NCBI GenBank assembly: GCA_905147135.1
Contig: LR990041.1
Span: 17,111,907-17,175,906, forward strand
Source: Blastobasis lacticolella
Lineage: Eukaryota; Arthropoda; Insecta; Lepidoptera; Blastobasidae
Length of the DNA stretch: 64,000 bases
Direction of reading: 5' to 3'
In this document: piece after piece, positions 21,943-33,900 of the stretch
How positions within the stretch are numbered: the first letter of the stretch is position 1
How the letters are laid out: the number at the start of each line of letters is the position of its first letter
The notes under the pieces: generated by a model
Told to the model about the DNA's origin: nothing
The model's database searches: none
Seen by the model: the letters and a program-made list of their open reading frames with translations, nothing else
Translations under genes and position numbers: made by a program

Positions 21943-24900
21943 CTAGGAAAGCCACAGAGATGTGCTAGCTTTTTTATAGTGACAAACGAGCAGCTTCGTT
22001 TCTCACTACCCTCTGTTGGTCACTACGCGAAGATTCGAAAGAATGTTTATCTCGTACGATTCGGATGTGGAGTGAGCTAACAGCCACAGTGTTTTCTTTG
22101 GACTACGACATGGGAGCGTTCAAGAGGTTTATTAGATGTCTATTCAGAGGCGAGCGGTGTTTCTGATATCCATAGGCCGCGGTGACCAATTTCCATCAGG
22201 TGGCCCGCTTGCCTGTTTGTCTGCCATATAACATAAAAAACGCCAATCCACCGGATAGAAAGCGTCTGTCGCCCATAACATCTACGATGCTTGGAATCAA
22301 ATTTCATGTCAAATGCAGAACCGCAAGTGCTTTACTGTGAGGACTAGGATTAAGATGATTTTAATGCTTCATGCCTGTAATTGCGCCGGCTACTTTATCC
22401 TCCAAACCTTAAAACAGCAAATGAAACATTGTTGCTTGGCGGCAGAAATAGTGAAGGCGGTGGTACTTACCCAGGCGGACTCCTCAGGTTTGAATAAATC
22501 TTACCACCTGATAATAAATGATGATGATGGTCATCACTATCACCATCATCGCCCATCACCATCGTTGATGTCTCTATGATCATTGACGCTATTGGCGCGA
22601 TTGGCTGGTTACCAATCGCATTTCGTACAAAATGGTGTCCAGAAATTGCTTGTTTATTTATCCTATTTGCTTCATGTAATTGCTTATTCCATAGTACTAA
22701 AAAATATCAAAACGTTAAGTAACCGTTCATTCTGATATCAGATTGGGACTGCTATTGAAAGAAAGATAACGTATCGTATTGATCAAAGTTAATTCGATTC
22801 TCTTAGTGCCTGCTGGAACCATGATGACAAAATTGTATTACTTAATCAATTTTGCCCTTATGGTTCCAGTAGGCACTAACAGCTATCGAATTCACTGCAT
22901 ATATCTTCCCTTCCTTGGTAGCTAAAGAAATTACACTTCAAATGTTCGAAATAATGTTTGCACGCGGTTGTTGTATGCTGCGTTATCATTGGGTAGGTAT
23001 GGAGGATTGATGCGCAATGCTGCACTGTAATTAGTTGATACACTGCGTTTGCCGCTTTCGTTAAACACAGGTGACTGAGCTTCAACGTAAAAAAGTCAAT
23101 GCGTTCAAACACAACGCGTGTTCAACGCAGCGACTGCCTCACAAAACAGCTGCTCGCTTCTCTGCCTCGAGAGTAGGTACCTAGTTACAACTTGAAGTTC
23201 TTCAAGAAAGGTGTGCAAAGACTTTTAACAGGGTCGGAAACATCATCATCATCATCTTGATGTTAATGTCGCGGTTGTGCTCTCGCACACGAGGGCCCGG
23301 GGTCCGCCTTGACCATGATCCAGGATAAGGCAGATCAGGTAATTACAGTGGAGCGACTGCCATCTGACCTCCGTGACCCTGCTACCAGGGGCACCTGAAC
23401 AGATTGGATTATGGTTACACATTCAGTCGCCTGAATGTGCAGGTTTCATCACAATGTTTTCCCTCACTGTAAGAGCATCGGTTAGTCTTCAACTAATGTA
23501 CATAACTCAGAAATTAGTCATTGGTACCTGGCCGCAGTGGGATTCGAACCTCTCGCTTGCGAGTCGGATACCCTTACCACCTGGCCACCGACGCTCTCAC
23601 AGGGTCGGCAACACTCTAATGATATCCCTGATAGGTATTACAATCGACCACAGGCTGCGGCAACTGCTTACCATCGAGTGGGACTTAAGCTTACCCATCT
23701 ATTTTACCCAGTGGGTACGTTCCCAGTGGGTACGACCGGGAATAAAACTTATTAGGGTTTATAAATAAACTCACCCAAGAATAGTTCTTCTTCTTTTTTT
23801 ATACCACCAAGGTGGCAATCAAGCTTACGACCTGCGTGATGGTAAGCAGTCACCGCAGCCTATGAACGTTTGCAATACCAGGAGCATCCCCCACGCGTTG
23901 CCGACGTCGTAAAAACCGATTTATCACTGATTCGTTCGAAAATTAAGCGAAAAGATTAAACGCCAAGATAATGATGAAGACTCTAAGAGCAACAAGGTGG
24001 GGTTGGTTACATGAGAACTTATGTCAACGCTGATAAGCCACTTTCATGACTAGGGGCTCTATTCTTGAATCGCTCGCCTCGATTTGAACAGTTTTCAATC
24101 TTGAGAAATTAAATCAGCATCATAAATCATCATCAAAATATCGAATTTTTCGTTTCGATAATTAAAATTGAAAACCGTTCGAATCGAGGCGAGCGATTAA
24201 AAAATAGAGCCCCTGACTGTACCTCACAAGCATCGGGCGGGCGTACGGCGACTGGCGCGGCAGCGGGAAAGCGAGTTGCGCACGAGTGGAGTGCACGGGC
24301 AGTTCACGAACTGCGCACCGGCCGCGGGCCTGGCTCAGCGACCTGGGAGCAATTAAGGGTCGGATAACACTCCCAAACGGACATTTGCCTAAGCACTGTA
24401 GCGTGGCAACTACCTGCTTTGTTTTGTGTGTCATTCTCGTTTCAATTCTTTTATTCGTAGTTTCCTTTCTTTTTATCTCTCCCTTTTAATAAATTCCTAA
24501 TTTAAAATCGTTTTATAAAAAATCTGCGTTGGCATGCATATTTTTCAGTTCGTTAGAGGCGGACGCTTTTATTACGATTATACTTATTTTTTTGTGTTAT
24601 TATTTTTATCAGTTTTATTATCAGTCAGTTTAGTATTTTATCTGTAAGCTCCTAGAACACCGTCTAAAACGACATTTCCGTGGTTTTGCTCCATCTCACA
24701 AATTCAACGTGCTCTCGGAAGTGCTGGCCTGGCTGGCGGCTGACACACTACCGGTCGTCGACGTAGCGCCACAACACTACTCGACTCCAGCCACATATAT
24801 CCGTGCATCACACAGGACACTTGGTCCTGATGACTTGAACTGTAGACACTGCATAGGGGCTGCCTGTAGCTCCGGTGATATGCAGTAGTTTATTCGGGGA

Positions 24901-27900
24901 TCGCATCGCATCGCAGAACGCATATTTCTGTAATTGTGGCAACTACTGCCTTGAGTCCGGTTGAGATTTAGCAGTCTGCTATCTGCTGCAGCTTTATCGC
25001 TAACTTAGACTGTCTCCATCCCGCTGTGCTGTCCCAGCGCTTGTTGTTTATACATTTAATCACGTCGAGAATAATGTACTGGAAGGAGAGGGGCAAAAAC
25101 GGGGCAGGACCAGCAATTCTCATCCCCGACCCTTTTCTTGCCAGCTCATCGTTGTTGCCCATTGAGTATCCATTGTAGTGTGACCCAGTTCACCGAAGAA
25201 ATGTCCTGTAGAAAACAGTGACTAGGCATTAAAAAGAGTTGGTAGGGTTGGAGATCGCGGAATCTATATGTACAAAACAAAGTCGCTCCTCGCCGTGTGT
25301 CCCTATAATATAAAATAATAAAATAAATATGCTTGGACATATTCACACAGCGCCATCTAGCCCCAAAGTAAGCAAAGGTCTTTTTATTACATACTTATTA
25401 TGCATACACCCAGACCAGAATCATCATTTTAATTTCTGCTCAGCCGGGAATCGATCCCGGGACCTCTGCGTGGCGACCGGCATGTTAACTAACTGACCCA
25501 CTCAGGTCGTCAAATGTATGAATGTATGTACGCTTAGATGTTTTAAACTACGCAACTGATTTTAATGCAGTTTTTAACAAAAGATAGAGTGATTCATGAA
25601 GAAGGTTTATAAGTAAGAAATAAGGGAAGGTAGGGATAAAGTAGGTGTATGTTGGGTCCACTGGTTGAAAATATATAGAAGAGAACGCTACTTCCTATTT
25701 TTGGTTTACGGAGATCCTAGCTTATCGTAACTGCAATAACATGACTGTTGCTACTACTCGTATATTCACGTTTCACTGCCGGAAACAACACGGCTACTTT
25801 AGTTCACGGAGGACAAAAATCCCCAAGGTGTGGAAAAATTTACTGTCGATAACTAGAAATCGATATGCTAATGTCATTATTGTGCGCCACGGTTGTACGA
25901 GCACAGTGTGGTTTGGTTTTTTTTTCCATTGTGTGTTCATTTGAATACTAAAGTAGTACCCATATATGATTTCTGAGAATCCTTCCTCACGTATGTTATC
26001 GTTGCTTTCCAGAATATATCAGTGTAACCATCCGACTACGTGAATTTACTTAAATAACAAACGCTGAGATAGAATCAAGTATGCCTCCATAAACAGCACA
26101 TTGCAGCAAAAATATCTGTTTCACAGTTATATAAGTAGTTGTGCCTACAAGAAGTCGCCAAGTAATCGCATAGATAAGGTTGCAATGGTTCGTAATTTTG
26201 GGTAAGATCTTCGTGTCGTACGTACCGGTATATATTATGTGTGGACTTTTTTCACATCCTCAGTCCACTACTGGACTTGAGCCTCTTCCACATTAGTGGA
26301 GGAATTTGCCACAACCTCTACGCTTGGCGGGCGGGTTGGAAGCGGCTTGTACGCCCGTCATGGAATAGGTTAGTTTTACATTCAACTCTACCGGATCCTA
26401 CATGGCACCCTTGGACCGAACACAATACGGTAGAAGTTTGTTAATTGTAAGCCGAAAATTTTACCAATGTTGAAATAAATCTATAGCCACCCACCCAACA
26501 CAAGTAAAAGGTGTATTTTTGGCAGGTGGAGAACTTTAAATTGAAATAAAACAAACAAAGTTCCAATCGGTGAAATTAGCTCTATTGAGAGATAATTTGA
26601 TGGCATATATGATTGAATATGGATTTGGTCGCGTGTTTATTAACTTAATCAATTTACCAAAAGTGAGCTTCACCGCCGAACAAAATATTGTATGTGGAAA
26701 GAAATGAACATCACGTATAATAGCTACAAGATTGTGTGATCTAACTCCATTACATTATTTTATTTGGAGATACGTCGAGTGCCTTTTCTACACCGATAAA
26801 CCAGAGACGATCGAACGGTATTAGCGAAATACGGCCGTCATTGTTGCTAAAGTGTATGAAAATAGGATACCTATCCAGATTGGGCCATCTACGCGTCAGT
26901 CACGGCAGAAACATTAGCAACAAATATTCTTATCAATAAAGCTAGTTTCACTGATACTAAATACATTTTATTTGTTATATTTCAATTTAAAGTTCTCCGT
27001 CTCTTAAAAAATATCGCTTAGTATTTTCAACGCTTTCTCCTACCCACCTGCTTAAAGTCGTCCAACAGTGGACTGCGAGGTGTCCATGATGATCAATTTA
27101 CCTAAGAGTGGAACGTGCAGCCCGCTGACCAGCGAAAAAGGCAAAGTCTTGGCTAGCTGCGCGCGCCAGGCCCTCCTCCGCCGAAGATACCAGGTTCTCA
27201 GCGTTGGAGTATCCACGGATGTAGATCGCGTTCAGCTGAGCATCTTTAGTAGACTGCGAAGTAAACGGAATGAAAAGGGTTATGAATGAATACATTTATT
27301 TCAGATAAAAAGTCGCTTTTCTTTTTGGTAACTATAATGTGGCTGAAAAGCGAAGCTGCCCAGAAATGTGAGGCCGACCCGTTCTTTTTTTAATTATAGA
27401 ACCCACACAAGAGGATATGTAAGTACTACGAATAGTCGAAGATCGGGTCACAAAAAAAATTTTTTTGAGCCCGTTTAGTCCAACGTTTTGTGGGTCTCCT
27501 AAACCTCAACTATCGCTATGAAGTGGACTTTTTTATATATTCGATGACGTAGAATAACTTCGGCGCCCTCAAAGCGCGATATATTTTTTTTTTTAAAGAC
27601 TGAAAAAATATGTTGATTTTGACTAAAGGAATACCGGCGGCAATTAGGTAACAGCTTGGCTTACGAACAAGCTACGATGTCTAGAATGTTATGTTTACTA
27701 GCAGGTCCTTAGCAAGGTATCACAAATAAGCCCACCATGAGGTACATTTGATCCGCCCCATTCCTGATGTATCCGATCTTGAAGGTGGGGGAGTGCAGCA
27801 CGGCTGCGACCGTGTCAAGGCTGGCAACGCGGACGGAGAGCACCGACGTGATGAACGCAGCGTATGCGTTGTAGGTCACCACAGCGAAAAGCAGGCAGGC

Positions 27901-30900
27901 GATCAGCAGCACGCTGGCAGACGGACTGGGCGGCGTCCATGTGCCTCCTGATGGGTTGAATTCGTAGGCTCAGGATCTTCTTCAAGACAGTAAAGTAACT
28001 GATGTAAATGCAAAGTACTTGCAAGTTGGATGCATTTTTGGATGAGAATGTCCCAACCGACCAATAAAAATACCCAATGTAATCATCGACAATGCATCGA
28101 CTTCCTTTCTCTCTATATATATCTATCTTTCTCTGCCTGTAAATCACAAAGTAATAAAAAAAATCTGGATGAAAAAGTGATTAACGATTTTATTAACATT
28201 TTATCAATATGCGTAGTACTTAAAACTTAGGCCTTTGCAATGAATATGTGTTAGGTCGTTATTGGTTAGTCGGGAGGTGTTCTGTCCGTACTTCTGTGTT
28301 AACGGTACGACACTTATACCTAACTATAAAGCTATTTTTCACCGGAAGGTCAAGGCGATGTGAAACGAGAGGCGTCGGAAATTGAAATCTCGGGCAAATT
28401 CCCCCCCTTAATTTTCATTCATTATAACTTACGCTCAACATTAATAAGTCATAACGAGACCGTCGACAAGAAGATGCAAAGTCCATGCAAAGTGAATTTG
28501 ATATAAATAAGAGCGGTAAACTTTCTTTAGAATTCCCAAATCCAATCGTTAATTAGTCAGTCCTTGATTCCTTGTATTTGAAAATTAAAATAAAATGTAG
28601 ACGGAAATAAAAACACAGCCGAACGGTAGTAAAAATAAATCACCTAATCATAAAGTAAAACATTAATATCCCGGTTGTGGTCTCGCGCACGAGGGCGAGG
28701 GGTCCGCTTGGCCATTAGGTATATCAACCATTATAAGTAGCGAAGACCATGGACTGCATGGATCGGCGTCGGTATTCTTGCCTAGCCCATAGACGTACAC
28801 GTACAAAAAGAAATTAAGATCCTACATTTATGGCCTCTTCTTTGCTTATTACTATAATCCTATCTATTTGAATAAAGTGAAATGCCAACCGTCCCGGCCC
28901 GCGACAAGGCGATTTAAGCAGTCCGCAATGTCTTGCGGGAATGCAATACATTTACGAGCTCGCGCGAGCCTACACGTCCACTCCCTAATTTCTTTTACTT
29001 TCGGAGAATGCATTACCACCGAGGACCAGTTTAATAGCCAACCCTGATAAAACAGGAGAGCTATTTCATCCAAATAGCTAATTATACTTATTATGAAGAT
29101 TGATTGAAAGACGTTCAATTTTTAAATTTTCGTCACGCTACCAGTGGCAAAGCAGCTTAGATTTGCTAGAACTTAAGAGCTCGCAGACCGACGAAAACTC
29201 GGACAGAACTCGGACGTCCAGTGCATAAGTTGTCCTTAGACAGCATTTTCTCGAATTCCGATGGGATCGCATATCATTTAACATCCCTTCTAAATACTAC
29301 AGGAGGATATACCTTGCTGGCACAATATCCCGGTTGACCAAATGAGGGCTTCCGTATAGCTGAGGGGCCGCCGGCCTTGGCGCGGGGGTGCCAGCCGGCT
29401 GACCAGCACCAGAGCCAGCGCCGCGGCCGCCGCCACCGCCACCACGCAAGCCACCAGCCTCGCGCTGAACGGAGCCAGGAAAATGTCACGCACCGTCGAC
29501 GTCTCTTGGTGGCGGATGTAGATGTTGCACCTGGAAATTGTTGTGGAGCTAACACATGGCCAGTTTTAGCTTCGGTAGTGCAGAACGCTGAAAGTGGTGT
29601 AGTTTTAAAATAACATACGCGTGTTTTAACTGCTCGCTGTGGTTGGTGTCGGGCGCGGTCCGGCTCTATCTGGTATTATCGGATACGGTCTGGCCGTAGT
29701 CGGTGTGAGGTGGATGCGGCCCTGGGATGGCCGACATATCTCTGTATGTTTCCTTCCTACTTTCCTACCCCGTCCTTTTTGACAATTGAAAGATATATTT
29801 AATGTCCTAATCCATAAATAAATGTTGAGTTTGGGTTTGACTTTGCTGTGATAGATGGTTTGTATCACGTTGCAAAATAAAATAATTATTGCTCGTGAAA
29901 ATAAACCAACATATTCAAGCAGTTTTACTTTGTTTGACAATTATTACCATCTCCCCAAACTCAAACAAATTTTTAAACTACATAATACCATGCACGCTTT
30001 GACATGTACGACACCATCAAACAAAAAAGCGCCGCGGCTTTAAGCCAAAAACTTTTTGGCCGTGCATTGTACCTATGTATATACCGGTATCATTAATCAC
30101 TCTTATAATCAACATTCCACCTTCGCATACAAATTCGCCGCTGAGAAGACTAATGACTATGTACTTACATGGTCTCAGCAATTGGGAATATGAAGTTCAT
30201 ATCGTTGTGTCTTGCCGCGTGAGCGGTGACGGGCTCCAGCGCCAGGTCTACGGAACCGTCCATCAACGCGCCAAGCAGCCCCGTCCACAAACCCTCGTAC
30301 GTACGGAACCCTAATTTGGTATAGTACCGGGTGACAGACCTGTCGGCAAAATTCAAAAAATGTTTGTTATGTCATAATTCTATGTATTACTTTCATGTTA
30401 ACTTTTCATAACGTGTATTACTTGCATGTTAACTTTTCATGACACTACTCAGAAAAAGTAGTCCTAAATTGAATAGGTGCTCCAAACTATCTACTAACAT
30501 TCATTAAGCATGACGGTAGGTAGACTCTGTTATTTATTAGATAGATTAGGCGGAATCTGTACGCTCGACATTTATCGTTTATTTCTGATTTTCTAGAATT
30601 CCTGTGATCCGTATCACGATCCGTCAGTCCTACACACTCGCTAAATATCGAGCATCTAGCATCCGCCTTATGGAAACTTATGACTTTCAAAACTAAGCTA
30701 CATCTATGCACCCTTCGTATTCTAATCTGTCAGATACTACAAAAGCGACGTTATTTTTAGCACAAGGAAAAAGCTTTTAATTTGAACATTTTCTGTGGCT
30801 TTTGTACTTAGGAGCACATACGTGGTATTCATCCGGACAGTCAGGAAATGCAGCACATCATCCAGCGATTCCGGCGCTGAGGGCCCGTCGTCGTCTAGCG

Positions 30901-33900
30901 CTGGGGCGCTGTCTCCGCTGGAGTTGCAGCGGCCCACTGTCATGTCCTCGCCGAGGAAGTTGCGAGCCTCGGTCGGATACGGAGGGTCCACTCGGGACAT
31001 CGATTGCTCGCGGTCCCAGTTTCCTGCAGTATAATCACTCTAAAGTGCTTCCAGTTAGTGGTACGTGTACCCCTGGATATACGAGGGAGGGCATGATGGG
31101 GTACGCACAGCAATCTTAAATCCGAATTCAGTATCAATATGTACTATAACCGCCTGCCAAGCGTGGAGATTATGGCAATGACCTCCCCTTTCGTGGGAGA
31201 GGCCCGAAGTCCTGCAGTGGACTGTTATGGGCTGTGATGATGATGTACTATAAGAGGTACGCGAGTACAAGGTTTTGTATTTTAGGGAGTTGCGAGTTAA
31301 TAGCTGTCTTCAGGTTGTACGCACGAAATTTTCTTTAGGAAGTACAGGTTTAAAGTATATTTCGCTGCTAACTAGCGGCCGGCTTCGCACGGGTTTTCTA
31401 GATTTTGCTTTACTATAATTGCATGTATTAAACAAATAAGCCTTCATGCAGAAAATCTGTAACCGATGGTGAAAACCGCTTTAAAATCCGTTGCGTAGTT
31501 AAAAGACCTAGGCGTACATACGTACAGAGAGGGACAGATGGCGAGAAGCGCCTTTGTTTTATACTAAGTATAGATAAAGAAGACGCTTATCTTTGGCTTT
31601 TGTGGAAACTAAACAATTTTAAGATAAAAATGCGGTTATAAGAAAAATAAAAAACAATTAAGGGCGACAACGATGACAATGACCGGGAGGTGCCGGTGTC
31701 TTTCCTTTCATATAATTAGAGTACGGTCGCGTTCACAAGTGCCTGACTTAAAATTCATATTCCTATGCAGCTGTTAAAAGGTTTTATATCATGTAGTTAG
31801 CATACCGTATCGCTTGTAGTTCTTTTTTATAACAATTCAAAATCACTTAGACAATTTTCGTTTTAAAGGTCACTTAAGTTTTGTACTTTCAAAAATTTTA
31901 ACATGATGAAAAAAAATTACCATTTATATAGATACTTACTAAATTAAAAATAAAATTTTGAGGCTGTATTATCAAAAAACATTTAATTTTAATTTATAAG
32001 ACAAAGTATGGAAATTCATTAAAGCAATGTTCATTTATTAAATAAAACTTGAATTTATTGAAAATATATTAATTTATTACATTATTCTGCTATTATGAAA
32101 TTACAATTTACAATTATACAATATATAATTACAAACTAAAACTACATATAAATAAAAACCTTAAAATTACTTAAATAGGTAAAAAATTTGCCCCAAGTCC
32201 CCTGAATACGGAAAAGTCCCCAGAAGGCTGGCCGCGTTGCCCCGCTGGATGGCGAGGCTTATACGCTGTCCCAAATAGAGGCCAGCCTTCTGGTCCTTAC
32301 TAATGTCGACCAGGCGCTTGGCTAGTTCCCTATATAGGGAATGTGCGCCTGGTCCCCACGGCCCCAGAGTTTCCACGCCAAATGGCGCAAATATGTAGTC
32401 GCCACTGAGACATGCGTATTTGCGCCGTTTTGCGTTTTCAGCAGAGGCGGCACCGGCCCCTGCTTGACACGCAGTGGCTGGAAGATGGGACGACGCGAGG
32501 GTATCAATGCACGTAGCATCCCAGACCAAGGGCCGTCCCAGTTTCCAGGGCGTGAGTGTCATTCCGTCGGGTCTTTTCCCATCATCGCGGGCTAAACCGT
32601 TGGGTTCCAGCACTGCGGGAGCACCAGCGGAGGCAAAGGCCCGACGGATGACATCATTGAGGTCCGCGTGGCGTGGAATGCGTCCGGCGCTCCTACTACA
32701 CGACAAACCATGATGGCCGAGCTGGTCTACAGGGCGGCCACAGTGGCAGTCGTGTGGAGCGCTGCAGGGAGCTCCAAGACGTAGGGCCGTGGCATTCCTG
32801 AAAGTAGCACGGTCGAGCAAAGTGCCAATGATTTTTGAAGGCATTGCCTGGAGCCAGAGGCCCGACTCCCACTCGCCAGCAGCTAGTAAGCGAGCACGCT
32901 CTGCAGAATTGGTAGTTGCGTTTAAAAGTTTGTTTCGCGCCAACCTACAGAGCGGCTCGTCCCATAGCCGCTGCGAATAAGAATTAGTGGGCTCTGCCTC
33001 CGGGCAAGCCAACTGCCACGCGATTTTAGCCTCGGTAGAAAAAGCCGATGGAAAGGTCCCTAGTTTAGACAATAATTTATCCACTAGGGACTGCGAGCTG
33101 TGTACCGAGGACAAAAACGCTGGCAAGGACACACTAGACATTTTGCGAACGTCCAGACCACCATAGCGAATAGGCAATGATGCCTGCTCCCAAGAAGAAT
33201 TTAAATAAAATAAGCTATTAGCCTGAAGTTGACGTGTATAAGTGTTTCTTGTAAACCTTAAATTTAATAAATATGTTTGAGTTTTGAGTTTGAGTTGACA
33301 GCTAATAGGCCCATCTTTTAGCCAATTCCATTTGTTTAGAAATGCATCTGTATGTGGCAGTAGATATAATTTTTTTTCTGGATGTTGAATAAATGCTACT
33401 GTAACGTAAACTGGCATATAAATTTTCCTACTTATCGATAATAGTATTACGGCTACCTCGTAAAAGCTTTCTCGGATTTGAATCTGATGCAGTCCTTAAG
33501 CGCTCTGAAATTGGGATGTTGACGACCTGAGTGGTCCCGGGTTCGATTCCCGGCCGGGCAGAAAATAAATTGATAAATTTTAATTCTGTTACGGGTCTGG
33601 GTGTTCTATGTATATGTATATATTTAAAAAAAAAAGTATATAAATAGTATATCAGTTAGCTAGCACCCATAGCACAAGCTTTGCTTAGTTTGGGGCTAGA
33701 TGACGGTGTGTGAATTTGTCCACGATTATTTATTTATTTATTAACCCTAGTAGCTTAATTAAAAACATGCTTGAAGTATTTTATCAACTTACCTAGAAAA
33801 TGGGCATAGAGCGTTGAATTATGACGTACTTTGAAGTACTGAACGACATGTATACCCTGAGAAATCCCATAGAAGCGGTTGTCTTTAATCCATTTATTGT

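Noticed and set aside
24162..24434. 90-codon minus-strand ORF as an independent gene
   Set aside because: Its central part is IR exon 9 and splice sites explain it; the rest of the frame runs into flanking introns and the MITE.
27947..27968. Upstream acceptor for IR exon 7
   Set aside because: It keeps phase but has a poor pyrimidine tract and adds seven residues between C-Q-Q and G; the nearer acceptor restores the usual C-Q-Q-G. Not excluded.
29290..29555. Two overlapping minus-strand ORFs rich in Arg and Trp
   Set aside because: One frame is IR exon 6 and the other is its shadow; the GC-rich exon keeps several frames open.
32341..32980. Plus-strand ORFs within the 416-codon region
   Set aside because: Antisense shadows of a GC-rich coding-type region, without recognisable motifs.
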